Assembly: GCF_024435075.2 (NCBI RefSeq)
Contig: NZ_JAMZEG020000002.1
Span: 124,001 to 188,000, forward strand
DNA: 64,000 nt
DNA from: Marinomonas maritima
Lineage (GTDB): Bacteria > Pseudomonadota > Gammaproteobacteria > Pseudomonadales > Marinomonadaceae
Direction: 5' to 3'
Shown here: positions 43,956-53,752 of the stretch, piece after piece
How positions within the stretch are numbered: the first letter of the stretch is position 1
How the letters are laid out: each line of letters opens with the position of its first letter
Program-made: the position numbers and the translations under genes
The notes under the pieces: generated by a model
What the model was told of the DNA's origin: nothing
The model's input: the letters and a program-made list of their open reading frames with translations, nothing else
Database searches by the model: none

Positions 43956-44918
43956 ATGATTAAACCTGAAACTCCCCAGAATGAAGCTGAGCGATTGCAT
44001 GCATTGAGAACGTTAAAAATTCTCGATACGTCACATGAAGAGCGATTTGATCGTGTGACGCGTATGGCTAAGCGAATGTTTGACGTATCCATCTCGCTCG
44101 TCAGTTTAGTTGACGAAGACCGTCAATGGTTTAAATCCAAGCAGGGGCTTGATGCGACCGAAACGCCCCGTGATATATCATTTTGTGGGCATGCTATTAA
44201 TCAAAACGGATTATTCATCATTCCAGATGCGTCTGTCGATGAGCGTTTTTCGGATAACCCTCTCGTTACTGATGCTCCCAACATTCGTTTTTATGCTGGT
44301 TATCCTCTAAAGCTTAGGCAAGGCATTTATATAGGTACTTTGTGCCTTATCGATAGCAGGCCTAAAGGCCTTGATGAAGAAGATCAGCAGTTGCTTAGAG
44401 ACTTGGGCGCTATGATTGAGCAAGAAATCCAATCCATTCAACTCGCTACGTTGGATGAATTAACCTTAATTTCCAATCGACGTGGTTTTTTGACGCTGGT
44501 TGAGCAGAGCTTTAAATCGTGTCAACGTAATGAAAAATCCATGTCATTTATATTGTTTGACCTAAACAAATTTAAGGCCATCAATGATGACTATGGTCAC
44601 CATGAAGGTGACTTCGTATTGACGACCTTTGCACAAATAATGCTGGACTCATTTCGCGATTGCGATGTGATTGGTCGACTCGGTGGAGATGAGTTCGTTG
44701 CGATGCTAAGCGACTCTGATGAAGGGGAAGCTGATGTTGTTTTAGAGCGATTTGCTACCGCCGTCGAAAAGGTAAATGAAACCTTAAATAAACCATACAA
44801 AATTGAGTACAGTGCTGGTGTTATGCACTTTAAACACGATACGGAGAAATCAATAGAAGAAATGATCCAAGATGCGGATGCAGCGATGTATGAGCAAAAG
44901 AAAGGTAAGGCTCGATAG
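43956..44918 (+). CDS. GAF-GGDEF diguanylate cyclase
   Basis: A 320-residue cytosolic protein that should make cyclic di-GMP. Residues ~20-160 are a GAF sensor (FDVSISLVSLVDEDRQWFKS, RDISFCGHAI, FYAGYPLKL). Residues ~165-320 are the GGDEF domain, with intact GGDEF at 243-247 and an inhibitory I-site RDCD at 234-237 (RxxD five residues ahead), so product feedback is likely. The GAF ligand is unknown; Cys in SFCGHA could be redox-active. Start supported by AAGAGGA. It ends at a strong terminator. Confidence 0.93.
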   Translation: MIKPETPQNEAERLHALRTLKILDTSHEERFDRVTRMAKRMFDVSISLVSLVDEDRQWFKSKQGLDATETPRDISFCGHAINQNGLFIIPDASVDERFSDNPLVTDAPNIRFYAGYPLKLRQGIYIGTLCLIDSRPKGLDEEDQQLLRDLGAMIEQEIQSIQLATLDELTLISNRRGFLTLVEQSFKSCQRNEKSMSFILFDLNKFKAINDDYGHHEGDFVLTTFAQIMLDSFRDCDVIGRLGGDEFVAMLSDSDEGEADVVLERFATAVEKVNETLNKPYKIEYSAGVMHFKHDTEKSIEEMIQDADAAMYEQKKGKAR

Positions 44919-44924
44919 CGATTT

Positions 44925-44959
44925 GATTGATGCTTTATAATCACTATAAAGCATCAATC
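44925..44959. terminator. Rho-independent terminator of the GGDEF gene
   Basis: GATTGATGCTTTATA and TATAAAGCATCAATC form a 15-bp perfect stem with a 5-base loop, followed by TTTCTTT. Confidence 0.82.
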
Positions 44960-45014
44960 TTTCTTTAGGCGCTATTAGCGGAAGGCGTTAGATTTTTTAT
45001 ACTACTGGGTATGG

Positions 45015-45905
45015 TTAATCAGACTCATCGTTCTTAAGCAGTTTTAGACTACCGTCAATGTGGATGTCTCGTTGTGGAAACGCAATGACAATATTGTGCT
45101 CTGCGAGTAATTCATCAAGACGAAAACGAACATTACTTTTTGCCACTCGCAAGCCACCTTCCATATTAGATTGTATCCAGAAATTTACTTCAAAAATAAG
45201 CGCGTTGTCGCCAAAGTCTTCAAAGATAACTTGTGGTTTAGGTGTGCTTAGAACGCTTTCTTGTTCTTCGGCGGCTTGTAGGATCAATGCAGCCACTTTC
45301 TTTGCCGGAGAGCCATAGGCGACGCCTATTTTGACTGAGGTTCGCATCAGTTTGTCTACTAATGTCCAGTTCACAATCGTATTTTCTAGTAACTTACTAT
45401 TAGGGATAAGCATGTGGACACCATCTACTCGTCTGAATCGAGTCGAGCGAGTATTAATTTCTTCAACAATGCCTTTGGCGTTTTCAACTTCTAAAAAATC
45501 GCCGATGCGGATGGGCTTTTCCCACATCAAAATCCAGCCACTGATAAAGTTGTTAATGATATTTTGTGCGCCGAAACCAAAGCCAATGGCAATCGCGCCG
45601 GATAAAAAGGCAAACGCGGTGATAGGGACATTAATAATGTCTAAAACTGTGATCGCTATAATGCTAATGGCGAGTGCGTACAGAAGTCGACGGACTAGAT
45701 GTATGATATTCGGATCGGCGTTTCTGGTCGTTAATTTCGACGTTAACAGGCGGACCAAATATTTGGTCGCCCAAAATCCGACAAGCGCTAAAATTGGAAT
45801 CAGCAATACACCGCCTATCGTGATGGAATGATCTGCGACGCTAAAGAATTTATAGCTCAATATGCTGTATACGTTATCTATGTCTAGCAAAGGTATTACT
45901 CCCAC
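45015..45905 (-). CDS. MscS-family mechanosensitive channel
   Basis: A 296-residue small-conductance mechanosensitive channel that releases solutes on osmotic downshift. Three membrane segments lie near residues 28-48, 70-90 and 95-120. The pore helix and start of the beta-domain are typical (FGFGAQNIINNFISGWILMW, EKPIRIGDFLEVENAKGIVE). The C-terminal domain ends with FPQRDIHIDG, as in the MscS family. It stands alone. Confidence 0.9.
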   Translation of the reverse strand: MGVIPLLDIDNVYSILSYKFFSVADHSITIGGVLLIPILALVGFWATKYLVRLLTSKLTTRNADPNIIHLVRRLLYALAISIIAITVLDIINVPITAFAFLSGAIAIGFGFGAQNIINNFISGWILMWEKPIRIGDFLEVENAKGIVEEINTRSTRFRRVDGVHMLIPNSKLLENTIVNWTLVDKLMRTSVKIGVAYGSPAKKVAALILQAAEEQESVLSTPKPQVIFEDFGDNALIFEVNFWIQSNMEGGLRVAKSNVRFRLDELLAEHNIVIAFPQRDIHIDGSLKLLKNDESD

Positions 45906-46089
45906 AATTTGTGTAGAGTATTAAACACTATTTCAATGGCAAAATATCTAGGGAGCGCACGAATAATCTTCTCTTAAGATAATCCATTTTTGGCTTTCGT
46001 GTCTGAGCATAACGTGTTGCTCATCTTACTAAATGGCCTCTCTAAAAAGAGTAGGCTAAGAATGCTTTTTTGCATCTTCTTTATCAGTG

Positions 46090-47802
46090 TTAATTTTTTT
46101 GAACGATATCCTTAAACGCCTGATATTGAGATAAATACACATGACCACTTAAATGTTGTAAAAATCCGCTGCACTCTAAATGATCCATGACAGGCCCTTT
46201 TACTTCGGACAGTGATAGCTTGATTCCAAGGATTAACAATTGGTTATTTAACGATTCGAGCATTTCCAACGCACTAAAATCAATGTCATTCACGGCGCTG
46301 CATTGAATGACTATGTGAGTAATGTCTTGGCGCTTATTGATGCTGTCTATTATGTAATCTTCTAGAAAGGCCGCATTCACAAAGAACAAGCTCTCATCAG
46401 GTCGTAAACACAGTAGATTAGGGGACGTTTTTACTTCATAGCGTTTCACATTACGAAAATGCTCGGTGCCTTCAATCAACCCAACTTCCGCCACGTGTGG
46501 TCTGGATGTGCGAGATAAGTGCAGTAGAATCGATAAACCGACGCCAGATGCAACGCCCACTTCTACGCCGAGTAATAGCGTAACGATAATTGTTGCCAGT
46601 ACGGCATAAAAATCACTACGAGAGAAGACCCACGTTTTTTTCAAAATAGAAAAGTCGATCAAGGTGGTGACGGCCACAATAATGGTTGCCGCCAGTGTCG
46701 CTTTAGGTAGGAAGTACAAAACAGGTGTCAAAACGAGAGACGCAATCATAATACCAATCGCTGTCATCACACCGGCCAGTTGCGTGACGGCGCCCGCATC
46801 AAAATTGACAACGGAGCGCGAAAATCCGCCCGTCACAGGAAAACCACCAGACACGCCAGACGCGATGTTTGCTGCCCCTAAACCGATGAGTTCTTGGTTG
46901 GGGTTTACCTTTTCTCGTCTTTTTGCCCCCAATGTTTTACCGACAGATATGGATTCTACATAGCCAATGATGGAAATCATTAAAGCGGGTAACACTAAGC
47001 TTTTGATCAATTCAAGCGAAGGTAAGGATAAACTCAAATGAGGCAAACCAGCAGGAATAGTTCCCGTAATAGCGACCCCATGAGCCTGTAGGTCAAAAGC
47101 ATAAACAATGCCTAGACTGGATAAAACACCAATAATAGGGGGTGTTTTCGCCAAGGAAGCGGCGGAGGCTTCTGGTACTTTTAGCATGACGAAAAAGCGT
47201 TTGGCATAACGTCGTGCTAACAACAAAAACAAGACAATAGACACGCCAACCACAAAAGTAACGGGTTTAAAGTCACCAATGCTCTCTAGCATGCTGAATA
47301 TCTGCGTCACCACATTATCACCATGGGCTTGAATGCCTAAAATATGCTTAAGCTGACTCAGGGCGATAATGATACCCGAGGCAGAGATAAAACCAGATAT
47401 CACAGAGTGAGACAAAAGATTGGTCACCATACCAAGCTTCATCACGCCCATGATGATCAGCATGACACCAGACAATAAGGCGAGGGTAATCGCCCCCGTC
47501 AAATAGCTCGCGCTACCTTGTTCAGCAATGGCGGCCAGAGACGTCGCGGTCATTAAAGACGCGACGGCAACAGGTCCAACGGACAACGACGTGCTGGTTC
47601 CAAATAAAGCATAAAGTACTAATGGCAGAATGCTCGAATACAAACCTACTTCTGGTGGCACCCCAGCCAACATGGCATACGCCAAGGACTGAGGGATCAA
47701 CAGCATGGTAACAATAAAGGCCGCTGTAGCATCTTGGCTAAATTGCACACGGTTATAATTTCTTAGCCAAGACAACGCAGGAAATAAGCGTTCAAGCATC
47801 AT
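46090..47802 (-). CDS. SulP-family anion transporter with STAS domain
   Basis: A 570-residue SulP transporter. The SulP signature is near the N-terminus (ATAAFIVTMLLIPQSLAYAM and AGVPPEVGLYSSILPLVLYA), followed by 10-12 hydrophobic segments, NIASGVSGGFPVTGGFSRSV near 310, and a STAS domain at ~435-570. SulP proteins move sulfate, bicarbonate or other anions. It is the last gene of the pdo-sqr operon (12 bp after sqr), so it probably exports sulfite/sulfate made from sulfide or takes in related sulfur anions; direction is inference. Confidence 0.9.
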   Translation of the reverse strand: MMLERLFPALSWLRNYNRVQFSQDATAAFIVTMLLIPQSLAYAMLAGVPPEVGLYSSILPLVLYALFGTSTSLSVGPVAVASLMTATSLAAIAEQGSASYLTGAITLALLSGVMLIIMGVMKLGMVTNLLSHSVISGFISASGIIIALSQLKHILGIQAHGDNVVTQIFSMLESIGDFKPVTFVVGVSIVLFLLLARRYAKRFFVMLKVPEASAASLAKTPPIIGVLSSLGIVYAFDLQAHGVAITGTIPAGLPHLSLSLPSLELIKSLVLPALMISIIGYVESISVGKTLGAKRREKVNPNQELIGLGAANIASGVSGGFPVTGGFSRSVVNFDAGAVTQLAGVMTAIGIMIASLVLTPVLYFLPKATLAATIIVAVTTLIDFSILKKTWVFSRSDFYAVLATIIVTLLLGVEVGVASGVGLSILLHLSRTSRPHVAEVGLIEGTEHFRNVKRYEVKTSPNLLCLRPDESLFFVNAAFLEDYIIDSINKRQDITHIVIQCSAVNDIDFSALEMLESLNNQLLILGIKLSLSEVKGPVMDHLECSGFLQHLSGHVYLSQYQAFKDIVQKN

Positions 47803-47814
47803 GTTAGACTCTCG

Positions 47815-49392
47815 TTATTTGCGCATTTTAGGTGAGACAAACCACTCATAACCTTTCAACATGCCGTGCCAATAGAAGGGAGGCAACAGGTCTTCTTTGA
47901 GTATCCACGCTAATCTTGTCGCTTTCGTGCCGTTATTAAGCCAGTTGGGAAAGGTGGGCATTAATGTTCCACCATAGCCAAATTCTGCTAAGACGATTTT
48001 GCCTCTTTCAACAGTCAGTGGGCATGAGCCATAACCATCGTAAATGGCTCTAACCTTACGACCTTGTATTGTGTCGGCAATATTTTGCGCAACAACAGGT
48101 GCTTGTTTACGAACCGCCGCCATGGTTTTTGCATTCGGCGTATTGGCCACGTCACCCAATGACCAAATGTTGTTAAAGGTAGTATGTTGCAAGGTCTCTT
48201 TATCGACATTAACCCAGCCAGCATCATCGACTAAAGGGCTGTTGCGGATGAAATCTGGTGCGCTTTGTGGCGGACAAACGTGCAGCATATCGAACTCGGC
48301 TTCGACAACTGTTGGCTGGCCGTTTTCATCTTTTGCCGCGAAATAAGCGCGCTTGTTTGGGCCGTCTACTTTAACGAGGTTGTGGTTGAAATTCGTAGTG
48401 ATCTGATATTTTTCGATGTAGCTTTGAAGGGCAGGTACATACTCGGATACTCCAAATAACACGCCGCCAGCATTGTAAAAAGAGACATCAATATTGTTAA
48501 GCATGTCTTGCTTAAACCAGTGATCGCAAGATAAGTACATCGCTTTTTGTGGCGCACCGGCGCATTTAATGGGCATCGGTGGTTGAGTGAAAATCGCTTT
48601 TCCGCTTTTAAGGTTCTGTGATAGTTCCCACGTGTAAGGCGCTAAATCGTATCGATAGTTAGATGTGACGCCATTGCGACCTAATGTTTCGGACAAGCCT
48701 TCAATGGCGTCCCAGTTCAGCTTAATACCAGCCGCTACCACTAAATATTGATAACCTATGTGGTGGCCATTCTCAAGCGTCACTTTGTTGTCGTTGGGGT
48801 GAAACGTTTTGACGGATTCCTTAAGCCATTTGGTTCCTTTAGGAATAACATCGGACATGTTTCTTCGTGTGCTTTCTGCTTTAAAAACCCCACCACCAAC
48901 GAGTGTCCAGCCAGGTTGATAAAAATGATTGGCCGCGGGGTCTATTAAGCAAATGCTCAAATCTGGCTTACGTTTCAATAAGCTGGCCGCGGTGGATATG
49001 CCTGCTGTGCCAGCACCCACAATGACAACATCAAACGTCATATCATCAGAGGGTGCTTTTGATGACGTTTCAGTGGCTGCTTGCCAAATAACGCTAGAGC
49101 GGTTGCCTGTTCGACAATACGCATGAATGTTGTCGCCGTCCTTAATGACGGCTTTAAACGCTTCCACATCCGAAGGTTGCATTTGCCCACCGCTGAAGGG
49201 AATGTGCACGGCATTAATGTTTTTTTCTTTTGCCAAGGCTTTTACCTCAGCAAAAGTCAGTTGACCTTCTTCTTCATTATCAGGTCGGTTACAAATGATG
49301 AGAGTGATGCCTAGCTGTGACAAGGTTTCTACGTTGGCCAGGCTAATTTGATCAGACACCGAATAATTGTCCGTAATTTGTTTGCGTAACAT
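47815..49392 (-). CDS. sqr: sulfide:quinone oxidoreductase with N-terminal PTP/rhodanese-like domain
   Basis: A 525-residue fusion. Residues 1-~110 are a DUF442/TIGR01244-type phosphatase-rhodanese fold with loop HAYCRTGNRSS near residue 91, whose Cys could carry persulfide sulfur. Residues ~118-525 are an SQR of the mitochondrial-like type. It has the FAD motif FDVVIVGAGTAGISTAASLL, the redox Cys in PIKCAGAPQKAMYLSCDHW near 275 and another Cys in GYGSCPLTVERGK near 475. SQR oxidises sulfide to persulfide and passes electrons to quinone at the membrane. It is downstream of pdo and upstream of sulP, in one operon. Confidence 0.88.
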   Translation of the reverse strand: MLRKQITDNYSVSDQISLANVETLSQLGITLIICNRPDNEEEGQLTFAEVKALAKEKNINAVHIPFSGGQMQPSDVEAFKAVIKDGDNIHAYCRTGNRSSVIWQAATETSSKAPSDDMTFDVVIVGAGTAGISTAASLLKRKPDLSICLIDPAANHFYQPGWTLVGGGVFKAESTRRNMSDVIPKGTKWLKESVKTFHPNDNKVTLENGHHIGYQYLVVAAGIKLNWDAIEGLSETLGRNGVTSNYRYDLAPYTWELSQNLKSGKAIFTQPPMPIKCAGAPQKAMYLSCDHWFKQDMLNNIDVSFYNAGGVLFGVSEYVPALQSYIEKYQITTNFNHNLVKVDGPNKRAYFAAKDENGQPTVVEAEFDMLHVCPPQSAPDFIRNSPLVDDAGWVNVDKETLQHTTFNNIWSLGDVANTPNAKTMAAVRKQAPVVAQNIADTIQGRKVRAIYDGYGSCPLTVERGKIVLAEFGYGGTLMPTFPNWLNNGTKATRLAWILKEDLLPPFYWHGMLKGYEWFVSPKMRK

Positions 49393-49446
49393 GTTTGTTT
49401 CCTCGATGTTTTTATTAGAATTTATGTATTAATGAATACCGTTGGA

Positions 49447-50325
49447 TTACTTAAAGGCATTCAATGGGATTTTTAAGTAAGCCAAGCCGTTATCTTCCGC
49501 TTTTGGCATATGCCCAGCCCGCATGTTGATTTGAAGTGAGGGTAGAATAAGGCGTGGCATGGCCAATGTTTTGTCTCGCGTTTCGCGTAAATTGACAAAC
49601 ACAGACTTACTAATGTCACTCTTGACGTGAATATTTCCTTCTCTTTGTGCTTTTACTGTCGTTTGAAACTCCAATTCGCGACCATTTGGACAATAGTCAT
49701 GGCACATGAAAATACGATAATCTTCAGGCAAGGCTAATATTTTTTGAATGGAATCAAACAAAGTGCCGGCATCCCCGCCGGGAAAATCAGCGCGGGCTGT
49801 GCCGGCATCAGGCATGAATAACGTATCGCCCACGAATACCGCATCCCCCAAAATATGGGTAAAGCAAGCTGGTGTATGACCGGGAGTGTGCATTGCCACA
49901 CATTGCATTGACCCCACTTGATACACTTCATCATCACTGAATAAGTGATCAAACTGGGAACCATCATGTTTAAAGTCGGCGCCTTCATGGAAGACGGTGG
50001 CAAAGGTGTCTTGCACGGTTGTAATGTGTTTGCCTATGCCGATTTGACCGCCTAGTTTTTCTTGCAAGTAAGGCGCGGCGGAAAGGTGATCCGCATGAAC
50101 ATGCGTTTCAATCAACCATTCAACAGTTAGTTTATGAGCGGCGACGTAGTTTACGATCTCATCGGCTCCCTTATAAGAAGTACTGCCTGAGGCATAATCA
50201 AAGTCTAAGACGCTATCAATAATCGCGCAGTTGGATGAATCTGGATCCTTAACCACGTACGAGAAAGTATTAGAGTCTTTATCAAAGAAAGCCGCGACAT
50301 TGGGTTTTGTTATTGTGTTCGTCAT
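49447..50325 (-). CDS. pdo: persulfide dioxygenase-type metallo-beta-lactamase protein
   Basis: A 292-residue MBL-fold enzyme of the persulfide dioxygenase (ETHE1-like/Blh) group, which oxidises glutathione persulfide to sulfite. Metal ligands: ETHVHADHLSAAPYL near 92 (HxHxDH), CVAMHTPGHTPACF near 158, FVGDTLFMPDAGTARADFPG near 180 and FMCHDYCPNG near 220. The RADFPGGDAG segment fits PDO. Start ATG 50325 is favoured by AGGGAAAGAG upstream; an in-frame ATG 22 codons earlier lies between the promoter and this site and is unlikely. First gene of the sulfide operon behind the sigma-54 promoter at 50394-50409. Confidence 0.88.
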   Translation of the reverse strand: MTNTITKPNVAAFFDKDSNTFSYVVKDPDSSNCAIIDSVLDFDYASGSTSYKGADEIVNYVAAHKLTVEWLIETHVHADHLSAAPYLQEKLGGQIGIGKHITTVQDTFATVFHEGADFKHDGSQFDHLFSDDEVYQVGSMQCVAMHTPGHTPACFTHILGDAVFVGDTLFMPDAGTARADFPGGDAGTLFDSIQKILALPEDYRIFMCHDYCPNGRELEFQTTVKAQREGNIHVKSDISKSVFVNLRETRDKTLAMPRLILPSLQINMRAGHMPKAEDNGLAYLKIPLNAFK

Positions 50326-50393
50326 TACTCTTTCCCTTTCGGTTTTGTCTTTAATTCGTAAATAACCGCTTATCGGTTTGATAACCTCCATAG

Positions 50394-50409
50394 AGCAGAA
50401 AGCATGCCA
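50394..50409 (-). promoter_or_regulatory. sigma-54 promoter of the sulfide operon
   Basis: On the minus strand the sequence reads TGGCATGCTTTCTGCT, with GG-N10-GC spacing and close fit to TGGCACG-N4-TTGCA. Transcription would start near 50382, about 57 nt ahead of pdo. It lies between pdo and the divergent FisR gene, as expected for FisR control. Confidence 0.8.
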
Positions 50410-50548
50410 ATGATGTGGTTTAAATATAACTCATTGAATTTAATGTGTTTATTGTATTTTATGAGTTTTTCTAATTAAATTAACTTTGACTAATATAGTG
50501 TAAATTGCCATATTTCGTTTTCAATTTTGACAAATATGACAATTTTTT

Positions 50549-51898
50549 ATGAACATCATTGCATCCGATGTACCTTCTTATGAAGGGATGGCGAATATGT
50601 TAGAGGGCTATGACTGTCCTGCTATTTTAGTGTCTGTGGATTATCAAATATTAGCGATTAATCAACTTTACCGAAATGAATTTGGTGATGTTCCACTGCC
50701 TAAAAAAGCCCGTTGCTATGAGGTTTCTCATGGCTATACCGTTCCCTGCGATGAGGCCGGAGAGGATTGTCCTTTGTCTGCGGTAATGCACAGTGGTCAT
50801 AAAGAACGAGTGCTTCATATCCACCAAACGCCGCGTGGAAAAGAGCATGTCGATGTAGAAATGCTGCCAATTCATGATGCTCAAGGTGAGCTGCTTTTCT
50901 TTGTTGAACTATTGCGAAGAGTGTCAATCGCCAGTGCTGAAAACATGAGCAACAAGCTGGTGGGGGCGAGTAAACGCTTTAATCAGATGTTAGAAAAAGT
51001 CACCCGAGTGAGTAGAAGTGAGGCTTCCGTTCTCTTATTGGGGGAATCAGGAAGTGGTAAAGAGCTAGTGGCGACGGCGGTTCATCAAGGTAGCCTGCGG
51101 GCCAATAATTCATTAGTAACGTTAGAGTGCGCGGGGCTTACCGACTCGCTGTTTGAAAGTGAACTGTTTGGTCATGTAAAAGGCTCTTTTACAGGAGCCA
51201 ACAACAACCGAACAGGGCTGGTTGAGCTGGCCAATGGTGGGACTTTATTTTTAGATGAAATTGGTGATGTGCCACTTTCTATGCAGGTAAAACTGTTGCG
51301 TCTTATTGAAACGGGGTCTTTTCGGCCGGTGGGGTCCTCGACGATTAAGCACAGTAATTTCCGCTTAATTTGTGCGACTCATAAAAGCCTTGCTCAAATG
51401 GTGAGAGCAGGGGCGTTCCGTCAAGACCTCTATTACCGGATTAATGTTTTTCCTATTTATGTGCCTTCGCTGCGCGAGCGACAAGACGATCTGCCTTTGT
51501 TAATCAATACTTTACTTAAACGTATAAGCGAACGAAAAGAGTATCACCTCACCGATTCTGCCTTACAAATACTAAAGCGATACGATTTTCCGGGTAACAT
51601 CCGAGAGCTGAGTAATATCCTTAACCGAGCGGTCATTCTGACGGACACCAATCTTATTGAACGCAGTACAATTCAAGAATGCTTGAATATTGATAATGAA
51701 CTTAGCCAACAAAGTGATACTCCGTTAACACTGCCGTTGAGTTCTCATAAAATCCATGGTTTTGAAGAGAAGTGGGTGGATTTGAAAACTGCGGAAAAGC
51801 ATTATTTATCTGACCTTATGGCGTTTCATAATAATGATAAAGAGAAGGTGGCGCAGGTGGCGGGTATTAGCCTTCGTTCTTTATATCGTAAGTTATAA
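50549..51898 (+). CDS. fisR: FisR-type sulfide-responsive sigma-54 activator
   Basis: A 449-residue sigma-54 activator. The N-terminal sensor has Cys56, Cys67 and Cys74, with spacing (11 and 7) equal to the C53/C64/C71 sulfane-sulfur sensor of Cupriavidus FisR. The AAA+ domain has Walker A GESGSGKE (165-172) and a GSFTGA loop (212-217), a one-residue variant of GAFTGA. The C-terminal Fis-type helix-turn-helix is DKEKVAQVAGISLRSLYRKL. It is divergent from pdo-sqr-sulP and a sigma-54 promoter lies in between. Role inferred: activates the operon when persulfide modifies the cysteines. Confidence 0.9.
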   Translation: MNIIASDVPSYEGMANMLEGYDCPAILVSVDYQILAINQLYRNEFGDVPLPKKARCYEVSHGYTVPCDEAGEDCPLSAVMHSGHKERVLHIHQTPRGKEHVDVEMLPIHDAQGELLFFVELLRRVSIASAENMSNKLVGASKRFNQMLEKVTRVSRSEASVLLLGESGSGKELVATAVHQGSLRANNSLVTLECAGLTDSLFESELFGHVKGSFTGANNNRTGLVELANGGTLFLDEIGDVPLSMQVKLLRLIETGSFRPVGSSTIKHSNFRLICATHKSLAQMVRAGAFRQDLYYRINVFPIYVPSLRERQDDLPLLINTLLKRISERKEYHLTDSALQILKRYDFPGNIRELSNILNRAVILTDTNLIERSTIQECLNIDNELSQQSDTPLTLPLSSHKIHGFEEKWVDLKTAEKHYLSDLMAFHNNDKEKVAQVAGISLRSLYRKL

Positions 51899-52270
51899 AA
51901 CTCTTGTTGGTACTATGAATCTTATACTTAACCAACATACTAAATAGCTGAAAGTGGCGACGAAAGCTATTGATCGTCGTGAACAAAAAATCCGATCTTA
52001 CCCCTAGAGAAACAAGTGAGCTTGTTCGCACCTCCCTAGTCTATCCTCCCTAAGATGTTAACTGCTTATTGCCTGTCATGGATCACTGTTTGAGCCGTCG
52101 ACATTACGCTAACGTAGTAGTTACAGATAAAAAATACAGCACTCCAGTGATTGAAGAGGGTAATCAATATTAAGTTTTATTACTTAGATTGAGCTTTCTT
52201 GGCGATGGGCATGATAGATGGTTTTGTATCGACCTGATTGGCGTTGGGATGTTAATAAAGGGATTAAGGC
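51899..52270. other. intergenic region before the N-ATPase operon
   Basis: About 370 bases with no supported gene. It must hold the promoter of the atp operon. A short inverted repeat (AACAAG and CTTGTT near 52010) is visible, but no known regulator box was recognised. Confidence 0.5.
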
Positions 52271-53752
52271 ATGACAGACTTGCACACTAGCGTCAAAGAA
52301 GCAGAAGAAATCACCTCAGAAACAGCCCCCCTTAACACTGGTACTGTGATTTCGATACGCGGCAGTGTCGTGGATGTGCGTTTTGATCATCAGTTGCCAC
52401 CGATTCGTACCTTGTTGCATACCGGAACCAAAAAACAGATTGCCATTGAGGTTTTTTCTCAATTAGACGCTCATCGAATTCGTTGTATTGCCCTGACGCC
52501 AACCCAAGGTCTTGCCCGTGGCATGTTGGTAGAAGACACTGGAAAGCCCCTACAAGCGCCGGTTGGAAAAGAGATTCTGTCGCGCATGTTCGATGTATTT
52601 GGCAACACCATTGATCAAAAAGCGCCACTGAAAGAGGTTCAATGGCGTTCCGTTCATAACGAACCACCCGCCTTAGAAAGACGCTCCACCAAGACACAAG
52701 TATTCGAAACCGGAATTAAGGTGATTGATGTCTTAATGCCGCTTGAGCGCGGCGGAAAAGCCGGTTTATTTGGCGGTGCGGGTGTTGGGAAAACCGTTCT
52801 GTTGACCGAAATGATTCATAACATGGTCGGTCAGCATGCAGGCGTGAGTATCTTTTGTGGCATTGGTGAACGTTGTCGTGAAGGTGAAGAGCTCTATCGC
52901 GAGATGAGAGACGCGGGCGTGTTGGATAACATGGTGATGATGTTTGGGCAAATGAATGAACCGCCCGGCGCGCGTTTTCGTGTGGGTCATGCGGCGTTAA
53001 CCATGGCGGAGTATTTCCGTGACGACGAACATCGCGATGTTTTGTTACTCGTCGACAATATTTTTCGTTTCATTCAAGCGGGCATGGAAGTGTCTGGTTT
53101 AATGGGACAGATGCCTGCTCGGTTAGGTTATCAGCCAACCATGGGCACTGAATTATCACAATTAGAAGAACGTATTGCCAATACTGGCAGCGGCGCAATC
53201 ACCTCGATTCAAGCCGTGTATGTGCCAGCCGATGACTTTACTGATCCTGCCGCCGTGCATACTTTTTCGCACCTTTCCGCCTCTATTGTACTGTCACGTA
53301 AACGTGCCAGTGAAGGGCTTTACCCCGCGATCGACCCGTTACAGTCCAGTTCAAAAATGGCGACGCCGAGTATTATCGGCAGACGACATTATGACCTTGC
53401 GCAGGATATTCGTCGTACGTTGGCGCAATACGCAGAGCTCAAAGACATCATTGCCATGCTCGGCATGGAACAGTTATCGCCAGAAGACCACAAGGTGGTC
53501 GGGCGAGCTCGACGTTTAGAGCGTTTTTTAACTCAGCCGTTTTTCACCACCGAGCAGTTCACCGGTATGTCTGGGAAATTGGTCAGTCTTGATGACGCGT
53601 TGGATGGTTGTGAACGGATTCTTAAAGACGAATTTGAAGACTATCCCGAAAGCGCGCTCTATATGATTGGCGCGATTGATGAAGCGCATAAAAAATACAA
53701 GCTACCTGGTGCAAAGGAGGATCAACATGGCACTAACGTACATGACGCTTAA
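52271..53752 (+). CDS. atpD: N-ATPase beta subunit
   Basis: Catalytic beta subunit of the N-type F1Fo ATPase, a second rotary ATPase distinct from the housekeeping enzyme. 493 residues; Walker A GGAGVGKTVLLTEMIHNM near residue 168, Walker B region DVLLLVDNIFRFIQAG near 255 and the beta-type ALTMAEYFRD. The usual beta C-terminal domain is intact (AIDEAHKKYK). Starting the operon with atpD then atpC (epsilon) is diagnostic of the atpDCQRBEFAG order. It overlaps atpC by 26 bases. Confidence 0.93.
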   Translation: MTDLHTSVKEAEEITSETAPLNTGTVISIRGSVVDVRFDHQLPPIRTLLHTGTKKQIAIEVFSQLDAHRIRCIALTPTQGLARGMLVEDTGKPLQAPVGKEILSRMFDVFGNTIDQKAPLKEVQWRSVHNEPPALERRSTKTQVFETGIKVIDVLMPLERGGKAGLFGGAGVGKTVLLTEMIHNMVGQHAGVSIFCGIGERCREGEELYREMRDAGVLDNMVMMFGQMNEPPGARFRVGHAALTMAEYFRDDEHRDVLLLVDNIFRFIQAGMEVSGLMGQMPARLGYQPTMGTELSQLEERIANTGSGAITSIQAVYVPADDFTDPAAVHTFSHLSASIVLSRKRASEGLYPAIDPLQSSSKMATPSIIGRRHYDLAQDIRRTLAQYAELKDIIAMLGMEQLSPEDHKVVGRARRLERFLTQPFFTTEQFTGMSGKLVSLDDALDGCERILKDEFEDYPESALYMIGAIDEAHKKYKLPGAKEDQHGTNVHDA

